Part shown: positions 1-6,690 of the stretch, piece after piece | Layout of the letters: every line of letters begins with the position of its first letter | Numbering within the stretch: the first letter of the stretch is position 1 | From: CAZYHS01 sp964647545 | GTDB lineage: Bacteria > UBA10199 > GCA-002796325 > 1-14-0-20-49-13 | DNA: 21,116 bases | Direction: 5' to 3' | Assembly (NCBI GenBank): GCA_964647545.1 | Contig: CAZYHS010000025.1 | Coordinates: 1 to 21,116, forward strand | Position numbers and translations under genes: made by a program | The notes under the pieces: generated by a model | What the model was told of the DNA's origin: nothing | Databases searched by the model: none | What the model saw: the letters and a program-made list of their open reading frames with translations, nothing else

Positions 1-61
1 GGCTCACATACTAAATTCCCATTGCTTTACACCATTCTATGCGTTAGGCACCCTTCCCAAT

Positions 62-1063
62 ATGAGATTTCCACTTAAACAAACTCTCGCTGTCGCAAAA
101 AGCATTTCGGCCAATAAACGTGCTAAAATCAAACGGTTTCCACTTGTTCTCATGCTCGAACCGCTGCATGCCTGCAACCTAAAATGTGAAGGCTGCGGCC
201 GCATCCGCGAATACGCATCGACCGTATCGCAACAGCTCTCTTTGGAAAAATGCATCAAAGCCATCGAAGACTCAAACGCGCCGGTCGTATCCATTTGCGG
301 CGGCGAACCGCTCCTTTACAAAGAGCTGACCGACCTAATCGACGCTTCAATTGAACGCAATAGAGTGACCTATCTTTGCACGAACGGCACGGTCCTCGAC
401 CTCAAACTCGAGATGCTCAAACCGCATCCGATGTTCAACATAAACGTCCACATCGACGGCATGGAAAAAACCCACGACGCGATAACCAAACGTCCCGGTA
501 CTTTCCGTCAGGTATGCGAAAACATCAAACTCGCGAAAAAAGCCGGTTTCACGGTTTGCACAAACACGACCGTCTATCACGAAACCGACCCAAAAGAGAT
601 CGAAGATCTTTTCAGACACCTGACAATGCTCGGAGTTGACGGCTTTTTGGTCAGCCCCGGATTTGAATACACAGACGTAGCCGACAAAAACTTCTTCATG
701 AAAAAACAAGAGATCATGGAGAAGTTCAAAGCGATCAGAAAATTTTCCCACAAGTACAAACTCTGGACCACGCCGATCTTTCTCGACTTTTGCGCTGGCG
801 ATAGAAAATTCAACTGCACACCGTGGGGGAATGTCACCTACAACATCGCCGGCTGGAAAGCTCCGTGCTACCTCATCACCGACACGCACTACGAAAATTA
901 CGGCGACTTTATGAATCAAACCGATTGGGGAAAATATCGCACGCAAAGCGACCCGCGCTGTGAAAACTGCATGGTCCATTGCGGCTTTGAAGCCAGCGTC
1001 GCGCTCGAAACCGGTTCGAACATAAAAGATGCGCTGCGCATGGCGTGGTGGACGATTTTTTAA
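62..1063 (+). CDS. hpnH: Adenosyl-hopene transferase HpnH (radical SAM)
   Basis: HpnH joins the 5'-deoxyadenosyl group of S-adenosylmethionine to the hopene (diploptene) skeleton, giving adenosylhopane, the first step of making C35 extended hopanoids. The protein is 333 aa. The radical SAM cluster motif is CX3CX2C at C38, C42 and C45 (CNLKCEGC), preceded by the family-typical PLVLMLEPL at about 27-35. A glycine-rich SAM-binding stretch CGGEPLL follows at 79-85. A C-terminal cysteine group C300, C303, C307 (RCENCMVHCG) is also typical of HpnH. The first 30 residues align from memory with the usual HpnH N-terminus, which supports the start at 62, although no strong ribosome binding site is visible. 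hpnG follows 102 nt downstream, matching the reaction order. Confidence is high from the family signature plus this neighbour. Confidence 0.93.
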   Translation: MRFPLKQTLAVAKSISANKRAKIKRFPLVLMLEPLHACNLKCEGCGRIREYASTVSQQLSLEKCIKAIEDSNAPVVSICGGEPLLYKELTDLIDASIERNRVTYLCTNGTVLDLKLEMLKPHPMFNINVHIDGMEKTHDAITKRPGTFRQVCENIKLAKKAGFTVCTNTTVYHETDPKEIEDLFRHLTMLGVDGFLVSPGFEYTDVADKNFFMKKQEIMEKFKAIRKFSHKYKLWTTPIFLDFCAGDRKFNCTPWGNVTYNIAGWKAPCYLITDTHYENYGDFMNQTDWGKYRTQSDPRCENCMVHCGFEASVALETGSNIKDALRMAWWTIF

Positions 1064-1087
1064 AGCATTTCACCCACGAGGTGGTAC

Positions 1088-1157
1088 GTCATCCCAGCCG
1101 GAGAGCTGGGATCTAAAGTACACACAGGGGATTCCAGCTTACAACCGCTGGGATGAC
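1088..1157. repeat. 70-bp palindromic intergenic repeat (hairpin element)
   Basis: The outer ends are a perfect 11-bp inverted repeat, GTCATCCCAGC at 1088-1098 and GCTGGGATGAC at 1147-1157. Inside them AGCTGGGATC (1104-1113) faces GATTCCAGCT (1130-1139) with one mismatch (a G-U pair in RNA). The core word ATCCCAGC therefore occurs four times in alternating orientation and can fold as one long stem or as two adjacent hairpins. This organisation, including the terminal GTCATCCC/GGGATGAC words, resembles dispersed palindromic elements found in many copies in some proteobacterial genomes. It fills most of the hpnH-hpnG gap and ends 8 nt before the hpnG start. It could slow readthrough or protect mRNA ends; copy number cannot be judged from this window. 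Confidence 0.8.
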
Positions 1158-1165
1158 AGATATTT

Positions 1166-1897
1166 ATGATCGCAATACTTGCAGCACTAAAAGATGAGAT
1201 TCGGCCGATACTCGACGAGATGGACGTTCGCGAAACAATTCACCTGCGTCCATCAATTTTATTTCGCGGCGAATTTCAAAAGCGCGAAATCGTCGTGGGA
1301 CACACAGGCATCGGCGTTGACAAGATGTTGCGCGCAACAGATTTCGTCATAAATCATTACGCTCCAAAGTTCTGTCTGAACATCGGCTACTGCGGCGCGC
1401 TTGACCCGTCACTTTCTCTTGGCGATCTGGTTTTTGCCACCAGCGTTATTCACGAGCCGGCCGGAGACTGCGGCCACAACGTTGTTCTCGACACGCAAAC
1501 GCTTGAAAAGATCAAAGCGGCCTGCACCGCCAGCGGAGCAAAACTTCACGAAGGCATTATGCTTTCTGTGGACAAGGTAATCTCCACTCCGCACGAGAAA
1601 GCCTATCTTGGAACGAAGTTCGGAGCTGTCGCCTGCGATATGGAATCCAGCGGAATGGCAATTGCAGCGGCAAGGAAAGGGATTCCCTTCGCGGTCGTAA
1701 GAAGCGTTCTCGACCCGATGGACATGCATCTTCCCGACCCGCAAATGGTCTCAGAAAACGGAACGACCGGCCCGTTCGAAGTGATCGCCGGCGTTATTTC
1801 CAAACCCAAAACAATACTTGCGATGCCACAGCTTCGTTTTTGCGCGTCGCGCGCTCGCGAATCGCTTATGAGGTTCGTAAATGAATACATCCGTTAA
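1166..1897 (+). CDS. hpnG: Hopanoid-associated nucleosidase/phosphorylase HpnG
   Basis: HpnG removes adenine from adenosylhopane, the product of HpnH, to give ribosylhopane (or its phosphate) on the way to bacteriohopanetetrol. The 243-aa protein has the purine nucleoside phosphorylase/MTA-SAH nucleosidase fold signatures. These are an N-terminal strand IAILAAL (2-8), a phosphate/ribose loop GHTGIG (45-50), the NIGYCGALDPSLSLGDLV block (72-89), and the nucleoside-binding CDMESSGMA (157-165) followed by VVRSVLD (177-183). Identification as HpnG rather than a general nucleosidase rests on these motifs and on its position directly after hpnH. No clear Shine-Dalgarno precedes the ATG, because the upstream DNA is the end of the palindromic repeat. 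Its 3' end overlaps the next gene by 17 nt, suggesting co-transcription with the lipoprotein genes. Confidence 0.85.
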   Translation: MIAILAALKDEIRPILDEMDVRETIHLRPSILFRGEFQKREIVVGHTGIGVDKMLRATDFVINHYAPKFCLNIGYCGALDPSLSLGDLVFATSVIHEPAGDCGHNVVLDTQTLEKIKAACTASGAKLHEGIMLSVDKVISTPHEKAYLGTKFGAVACDMESSGMAIAAARKGIPFAVVRSVLDPMDMHLPDPQMVSENGTTGPFEVIAGVISKPKTILAMPQLRFCASRARESLMRFVNEYIR

Positions 1898-2792
1898 AAA
1901 ATTTCTCGGGTCGTTGCTAGCGCAAGCGAAGCAATCCACCACATACACTGGATTGTTTCGGGTTTGCGCCCTCGCAATGACGATAGGCTTGACACTGCTG
2001 TGCACTTCTTGCACTCGCATCGATCCGGCCGCACCTCTTGCGGACAAGTGGAAAACGGTTTCTAAATTCGTGCCGAGCCCTGAAGATTATCTTGTGGTCA
2101 TCGACAACCGAGCCCTTACCGAAAGCGAGGTTTATAAAACCATCGCCAAGGAGAGCCCGAAAAGCATACCGGCGATGATTAAGAACGCCGGAGACAACCC
2201 CGCAAACGGTATCACGGTCATATCGGACGGAGTTGTCTTTCTAGGCGGACGATTCGACACGGACGAACTCGCTAAAAAGATCGTCGCCACGATAACCGAC
2301 ACAGGAGGCAATATCGTCGAAGAAAAGATCGGCGGCAGAACGCTTTTCTTCGACAAACGGATGAAGGCCGGATTTGTATTTTTAAAACCCTACCTGCTGG
2401 TTCAAGGCGACGAAGCAAAGCTAAGAGAGCTCATCAAAAACGGGGCGAAAAATAATCCGGCCGGCGTCGATGCACGGCACACATTTTGGGCAAAATTCTT
2501 GTCGCCGAAAGAGATCAATAAAGAGATGACCGAGCTGGTCATTTTTGGAGACACAGCAAAGAACCTTAAAATATCGGCAAAGGCCGACTTTTCCAACGCT
2601 TCGACCGCATCAACTTTCTTTGACGAAGCACAAGGATACAAAACTCTAAAAATAATTCAGGCGATCGACGAACCTTGGATATCGGACGCCGTCGATTCGG
2701 TCGGCATAAAACAAGAAAAGAGCTCGGTTCTGTTTGATGCCGAACTCGAACCGAGGGCGGCCAGAAGCCTCTTGAGGATCTTCACACAATGA
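1881..2792 (+). CDS. Lipoprotein of unknown function with repeat-disrupted signal peptide
   Basis: This 303-aa protein is not recognised as a known family. The N-terminus is unusual: MNTSVKKFLG (1-10), then 24 residues (11-34) encoded by a palindromic repeat, then IGLTLLCTSC, whose C44 looks like the lipidation cysteine. Removing residues 11-34 restores a normal-length lipoprotein signal peptide. The start at 1881 is supported by a GAGGT ribosome binding site at 1870-1874 inside hpnG, 6 nt before the ATG. An in-frame ATG inside the repeat (1977) has no such site and would leave a signal without positive charges. The rest is a soluble, lysine-rich mixed alpha/beta protein with repeated-looking YLVVIDN / GITVISDG / YLLVQGD strands. 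It overlaps hpnG by 17 nt and the next lipoprotein gene by 4 nt, so it is probably part of the same transcript. Confidence 0.75.
   Translation: MNTSVKKFLGSLLAQAKQSTTYTGLFRVCALAMTIGLTLLCTSCTRIDPAAPLADKWKTVSKFVPSPEDYLVVIDNRALTESEVYKTIAKESPKSIPAMIKNAGDNPANGITVISDGVVFLGGRFDTDELAKKIVATITDTGGNIVEEKIGGRTLFFDKRMKAGFVFLKPYLLVQGDEAKLRELIKNGAKNNPAGVDARHTFWAKFLSPKEINKEMTELVIFGDTAKNLKISAKADFSNASTASTFFDEAQGYKTLKIIQAIDEPWISDAVDSVGIKQEKSSVLFDAELEPRAARSLLRIFTQ
1911..1983. repeat. Palindromic repeat inserted inside a coding sequence (RPE-like)
   Basis: The left arm at 1911-1938 and right arm at 1949-1983 are imperfect inverted copies. The left contains GAAGCAATCCA, the right TGGATTGTTTC, and the outer ends carry TTGCTAGCGCAAGC and GCGCCCTCGCAATGACGA. 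These words match the CGTCATTGCGAG...GAAGCAATCC type of dispersed palindrome known from several bacterial genomes. It belongs to a different sequence family from the element at 1088-1157. The element sits in frame in the first lipoprotein gene and encodes residues 11-34; its net length is 72 nt, a multiple of three. The arrangement is comparable to Rickettsia palindromic elements that persist inside genes. The arms have diverged, so the insertion is probably not recent. Confidence 0.75.
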
Positions 2793-3295
2793 AGGCAATT
2801 GTAACTGCAGCTTTTATAGCCCTTATTTCGTCTGTCTTTGCCGGCTGCATCCCCAAGAACGCCGGAGAGGTCACACTTGTAAATTCGGGCATAACAAGCT
2901 CTAAGATCGCCATCGGCCAACGCAGTTTTTTGATAAGAGCCTCGCACCACATAACAAAACCTGTCGAGCAGGGTCTTCACAGAGTCACTATCGACGGTGA
3001 TAAAACGTTCGAAATAAACGTGGCAAGAGACAAGACAACCGTATTCGATTCGACGGGCCTTAGTTGCTATGCGGTCGTCGATTTTACGGGAATCTACAAC
3101 GGTGAAGAAATTAAAATAATCGAAAAATCGTTCAGACAAAGGGCCTTCATGACAACGAATAAAATGGCCCTTGTTCTAGGCGAACATCTTCCGAAAAAAA
3201 TTGAAGCCGGTAAAAAGGTATTTCAAGTGGTTCAGATCGACTGCGAAATCATCGGCGACGACAAAGCCATCATTTCCGAAGTTCAACCGCACTAA
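2789..3295 (+). CDS. Small lipoprotein of unknown function
   Basis: This is a 168-aa predicted lipoprotein with a normal signal peptide. A hydrophobic stretch (residues 3-18) ends in the lipobox-like VFAGC, making C20 the likely lipidated residue; the short N-region carries one lysine. The mature part is a beta-rich domain of about 145 residues with alternating hydrophobic strands (EVTLVNSG, HRVTIDGD, TFEINVARDKTTVFD) and one cysteine pair candidate (C73/C147 region). No family was recognised. The strand pattern resembles small periplasmic beta-sandwich domains, but that is only inference. Its ATG overlaps the stop of the preceding lipoprotein gene in an ATGA junction, so the two are translationally coupled and probably act together. 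It is the last gene of the plus-strand hpn group and converges on the radical SAM gene with only 19 nt between stops. Confidence 0.75.
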   Translation: MKAIVTAAFIALISSVFAGCIPKNAGEVTLVNSGITSSKIAIGQRSFLIRASHHITKPVEQGLHRVTIDGDKTFEINVARDKTTVFDSTGLSCYAVVDFTGIYNGEEIKIIEKSFRQRAFMTTNKMALVLGEHLPKKIEAGKKVFQVVQIDCEIIGDDKAIISEVQPH

Positions 3296-3314
3296 CAACC
3301 CAAGCATAGCCAAA

Positions 3315-4208
3315 TCAGTACGGCTGAACCCAGCCGTTCTCAAGCCCGTATTTTTCAAGTAGCCCGCAGGCTGTGTCGTATTCTTCGTGGGTCAACCGGC
3401 GGTTTATCTTTTCGTCGTTTGTAGCTTGTGTCGCCGGAAAATACTGGCTCATAAAACTAATGTGAACGTCCGGAGAAATTTCGCTCGCTATAAATTCCAG
3501 CACCTGATCGGTTCCCGACAACCCGTGAGGCAGGACCAAATGCCTTATAATAAGCCCGCTTATACCGATGCCGTCGACGTCCGTCCTGAGCAAACCGACC
3601 TGCCGAAACATTTCTTTTATCACGGGCCTGACAATTTCCCAGTAATTCGGCGCCGCCGAATAGTGAATTGCCACGTCGTTCTTGGAATATTTTATGTCGG
3701 GGAGATAAATATCGACGACCCCGTCGAGCAACTGAAGCGCACCGAAACCTTCGTAGCCGCTCGAATTGTAAACGATGGGCAGATCAAAGCCCTGCCGTCT
3801 GGCAAGATATAATCCGGCAAGAAATTGCGGAACAACGTGCGCCGGCGTAACAAGATTTACGTTGTGACATCCGCGCTCTTGAAGCGAAAGCATCATCTTT
3901 GCAAGCTCTTGCGGAGTCGCAAAAGAGCCGACCCCCTGCTGGCTGATCGGATAGTTCTGGCAGAATTTACAGCGCAAGTTGCAATAGCTGAAAAAGATCG
4001 TGCCGCTACCGCGCACGCCTGAAATGGGCGGCTCTTCGCCCGTATGCACGTTGTGACTTGCCACTTTTGCGATCTTTCCGGTGTGACACGCCCCCTCTTC
4101 GCCGCGCAACCTGTTCACTCCGCAATTTCGCGGACAAAGCCTGCAAACACGAAGCGCCGCGTAGGCTTGACCCACGCGGCGCTTAAGTTCTGTCATGCTG
4201 ATTCGCAT
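3315..4208 (-). CDS. PflA-like radical SAM protein (COG1313 type)
   Basis: This 297-aa radical SAM enzyme belongs to the group annotated as putative pyruvate formate-lyase activating enzyme. An N-terminal zinc-finger-like cysteine set (C22, C25, C29, C41; CRLCPRNCG...GACHTG) precedes the SAM cluster motif CX3CX2C at C76, C80 and C83 (CNLRCKFCQN). The PISG (61-64), NLVTPAHVVPQ (118-128) and LPDIKYS (169-175) blocks are also characteristic. Members are presumed to activate a glycyl-radical enzyme or modify a protein, but no glycyl-radical enzyme is encoded in this window, so the substrate is unknown. The ATG shares one base with the transporter stop (TAATG), which implies translational coupling. 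A second methionine at codon 5 is an alternative start; no strong ribosome binding site decides between them. Confidence 0.85.
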   Translation of the reverse strand: MRISMTELKRRVGQAYAALRVCRLCPRNCGVNRLRGEEGACHTGKIAKVASHNVHTGEEPPISGVRGSGTIFFSYCNLRCKFCQNYPISQQGVGSFATPQELAKMMLSLQERGCHNVNLVTPAHVVPQFLAGLYLARRQGFDLPIVYNSSGYEGFGALQLLDGVVDIYLPDIKYSKNDVAIHYSAAPNYWEIVRPVIKEMFRQVGLLRTDVDGIGISGLIIRHLVLPHGLSGTDQVLEFIASEISPDVHISFMSQYFPATQATNDEKINRRLTHEEYDTACGLLEKYGLENGWVQPY

Positions 4209-6208
4209 TATTCGAGTTCGTTCTTTCTAACCCGCCTTGCATCGATGAACATATAGGCGCAAAGCGCAATCACCATTGCAAGTCCCATCCAGTTTCCCCA
4301 GTAGCCGTCGTTGGCAAAATCGGGGAATATCTTGATGTTCCTCTCCTGCTCGACCCAACGGACTAGCGAGCTCAAAACGCCTACGATCGCCGCGCCGGCA
4401 ACAAGACCGCTGGAGACAAGCGTTCCACGTTCATTATATCTGGCGGCTCTGCGCGAATCTTTTCCGGCAGATTTCTGCACAAGCCATGAAACGAACGCAC
4501 CGACCAGCAGCGGGAAGTTGATGTCGAGCGGCAGATAGATCCCGAGAGCAACGGCAAGAGGCGCGACCCCTAACATTTCCATAAGAACGGCTATGATAGC
4601 GCCGATCGCATACAGCAGCCAAGGAGCTCCGTCCGACATGAAGCTGCTGATAACTGCCGCCATTGCGTTGGCCTGCGGGGCCGGAAGCGGGTTCGGATGT
4701 TCGGGGCTGGGAGCAAAGCCGTAAACCTTGGCAAGAACGACCATTATCGACGCCGTAACTATCGCGGCGATTATCGAACCGAAGATATTGGCGATCTCGA
4801 CTTTGCGCGGTGTCGCGCCGAACCAGTACGAAATCTTCATCTGCGTAATAAGAGAGCCCGACATTGAAAGAGCGGTGCAAACAACGCCGCCGACCAGCAG
4901 CGTCGCGACCATCCCCTCTTTTCCGCTAACTCCGATGTAATTCATCAAAATGATCGTAATAAGCAGCGTCAAAAGTGTCATGCCCGAAATTGGAGTCGTC
5001 GAAATCGTGGCGATCGCATAAGCAGAAACGCTGTTGAACAAAAACGCCAGCACAAAGGTCGAAACAAGACCGATCGAGGCAAGCACGAATGGATTTGCCT
5101 GACCGACAAGGACCGCGTACCTGAAATAGAACCAGATGACCGCTAGAACGATGACAACGATGGGGATGACCAGCGCCATCGGAATGTCGCGTTCGGTGCG
5201 AGGAGTCGCCTCACCGGAATGTTTGGCGGTAGAAACAATGGCATCTTTAAGCCCTTTTATCGTCGATTTATAGATGATCGGAATGAACTTAATGATCGCG
5301 ATTATACCGGCCATAAATATCGAGCCGATACCTATCATTCGGGTGTATTTTCCATAAATATCGCCGGCCGACATGGCGATAATTTCCTGATTGCCCGAAA
5401 TAACGCCAAGATGCGCGATTAGCGGTATTAAAACGAGCGTGCCGAGAATGCCGCCGGCCGCCATCATCAAGGTGTATTCGATACCGATGATGTAGCCCAT
5501 CGCGGTTATGGCCGCCGTTGTGCTGCTTGAAAAGACCGCCTTGAACTTTGTCGTAAGAGGGGCGAACAAATCGATCGTGTCGGTGCTGAAGGTCTCTCTC
5601 CAGCCGCGCAGAGTGACGGCAAAAAGATCGTAAACACCGCCGATGAGCATCGTGTAAACAAGCACAAGAGCGTCGCGTCCCCCTTTTTTGCCCGTGACCA
5701 GAATTTCCGCGGTCGCCGTGGCCTCGGGAAACGGATATTTTCCGTGCATGTCTGCCACAAAGTAACGGCGCAAAGGAATTAGAAGCATCACGCCAAGGCA
5801 CGCGCCAAGGAACGGGATGAAAAACAGCTGAAAAAGGTTCGTGTAAGCGTCGAGTCCCATCACGTAAAGAGCCGGAAGAACGAACACGGCGCCGCCGGTG
5901 ATAATTCCCGACGTTGAACCGATGGCAATTATTATGATGTGCTCAAGCAAGGTCGAACGACGCTTGAAAAGGAACGAAAGACCGACCGACAAAATGGCGA
6001 TCGGGATCGCAGCTTCAAGACCCGTTCCGATCTTGAGCGTCAAATATGCGATCGCCCCTGAAAAGACGATACACATAATGATGCCGATAATGACAGATCT
6101 TAGCGAAACTTCCTGAACGTTCTCCGAGCTCTTAATGAGAGGCTCGTATTTTTCCCCGGGAGCAAGTTCTCGCCTTGCATTCTCGGGGAGACCTATATGT
6201 TCTTCCAT
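4208..6208 (-). CDS. OPT-family oligopeptide transporter
   Basis: This is a large polytopic inner-membrane protein of 666 aa from the chosen start. It has more than a dozen hydrophobic segments and the sequence style of the bacterial OPT family, which is thought to import small peptides or related compounds with protons. Typical blocks are an early SLRSVIIG...GAIAYLTLKIGTGLEAAIPIAI membrane entry and KYPFPEATATAEILV, the conserved loop of the family. Repeated GxxxG-rich helices follow. The open frame extends 17 codons further upstream, but the ATG at 6208 has a clear AGGAGAAG ribosome binding site 3 nt before it and begins MEEHIGLPENA, so it is preferred. It is transcribed away from ridA and is coupled to the radical SAM gene. 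The exact substrate cannot be read from sequence. Confidence 0.88.
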   Translation of the reverse strand: MEEHIGLPENARRELAPGEKYEPLIKSSENVQEVSLRSVIIGIIMCIVFSGAIAYLTLKIGTGLEAAIPIAILSVGLSFLFKRRSTLLEHIIIIAIGSTSGIITGGAVFVLPALYVMGLDAYTNLFQLFFIPFLGACLGVMLLIPLRRYFVADMHGKYPFPEATATAEILVTGKKGGRDALVLVYTMLIGGVYDLFAVTLRGWRETFSTDTIDLFAPLTTKFKAVFSSSTTAAITAMGYIIGIEYTLMMAAGGILGTLVLIPLIAHLGVISGNQEIIAMSAGDIYGKYTRMIGIGSIFMAGIIAIIKFIPIIYKSTIKGLKDAIVSTAKHSGEATPRTERDIPMALVIPIVVIVLAVIWFYFRYAVLVGQANPFVLASIGLVSTFVLAFLFNSVSAYAIATISTTPISGMTLLTLLITIILMNYIGVSGKEGMVATLLVGGVVCTALSMSGSLITQMKISYWFGATPRKVEIANIFGSIIAAIVTASIMVVLAKVYGFAPSPEHPNPLPAPQANAMAAVISSFMSDGAPWLLYAIGAIIAVLMEMLGVAPLAVALGIYLPLDINFPLLVGAFVSWLVQKSAGKDSRRAARYNERGTLVSSGLVAGAAIVGVLSSLVRWVEQERNIKIFPDFANDGYWGNWMGLAMVIALCAYMFIDARRVRKNELE

Positions 6209-6259
6209 ATGCTTCTCCTTGTTTTGAATTACCTCTACGCGCGCAGCAAAAAACAACAA

Positions 6260-6299
6260 TTTAAAGAATTTGACAAGCCCGAAGTTAATGAAATATGGG
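6260..6299. promoter_or_regulatory. Putative overlapping divergent promoters (transporter / ridA)
   Basis: The 98-nt gap between the divergent transporter and ridA genes must hold both promoters. Toward ridA, a perfect -35 TTGACA lies at 6270-6275, with only a weak -10 candidate (TATGGG, 6294-6299, 18-nt spacer). Transcription from it would begin almost at the ridA ATG. Toward the transporter, TTAACT (6283-6288, minus strand) and TTTAAA (6260-6265) are 17 nt apart, each matching consensus in 4 of 6 positions. The two promoters would overlap, so opposed expression is possible. This is inference from consensus matching only. Confidence 0.3.
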
Positions 6300-6306
6300 A
6301 ATTCTC

Positions 6307-6690
6307 ATGAAATACATCAACACAGACAAGGCTCCGGCGGCGGTCGGCCCGTATTCTCAGGCGGTTGAAGCAAACGGCATGCTTTTTTGCTCAGGCCAAA
6401 TCCCCATCGATCCGGCCACGAACCAGCTCGAACTATTTGACGGCGACGTTGAAAAACAGACCAGACTGGTCATATCGAACCTCAAGGAAGTTCTGGCCGC
6501 AAAGGGATTGACCTTGGCCGACGTGGTAAAAACAGGCGTGTTTTTAGCCGATATGAACGACTTCGCCAAAATGAACGCCGTTTATGCCGCCGAGTTCGGC
6601 GAACATAAACCCGCCCGCGCCTGCATTGAGGCGGCACGACTTCCAAAGGACGTTCGCGTTGAGATAGACGCGATCGCCGTGGTGAAATAA
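6307..6690 (+). CDS. ridA: RidA family 2-iminobutanoate/2-iminopropanoate deaminase
   Basis: RidA hydrolyses reactive enamine/imine intermediates, such as 2-aminoacrylate from PLP beta-lyases, to 2-ketoacids plus ammonia. It acts in the cytosol as a trimer. The start at 6307 gives 127 aa beginning MKYINTDKAPAAVGPYSQA, the usual RidA N-terminus; an ATG 12 nt upstream is possible but would add atypical residues. Numbered from 6307, visible active-site features are Y16 in GPYSQA, R104 in KPARACIEAARLP (the carboxylate-binding arginine of RidA), C106, and E119 in VEIDAIA. The stop overlaps the start of the next gene by one base (TAATG). Its operon ends with a PLP beta-eliminating lyase, the type of enzyme whose product RidA detoxifies. 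Confidence 0.93.
   Translation: MKYINTDKAPAAVGPYSQAVEANGMLFCSGQIPIDPATNQLELFDGDVEKQTRLVISNLKEVLAAKGLTLADVVKTGVFLADMNDFAKMNAVYAAEFGEHKPARACIEAARLPKDVRVEIDAIAVVK

Noticed and set aside
37..979. Long minus-strand open frames opposite hpnH (up to 210 codons).
   Set aside because: They lie opposite a strongly supported gene, show no recognisable domain or ribosome binding site, and reflect codon bias on the other strand.
1088..1983. The repeats considered as parts of a CRISPR array or an insertion sequence.
   Set aside because: There are only two unlike palindromes, with no regular spacers, no cas genes, no transposase and no target-site duplication that I could recognise.
1977..2792. ATG at 1977 inside the repeat as an alternative start for the first lipoprotein.
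   Set aside because: It has no ribosome binding site and would give a signal sequence without positive charge, whereas the ATG at 1881 has GAGGT at proper spacing.
4208..6259. Upstream start at 6259 for the peptide transporter.
   Set aside because: The ATG at 6208 is preceded by AGGAGAAG and gives a normal soluble N-terminus; the extra 17 codons lie in the divergent promoter gap.
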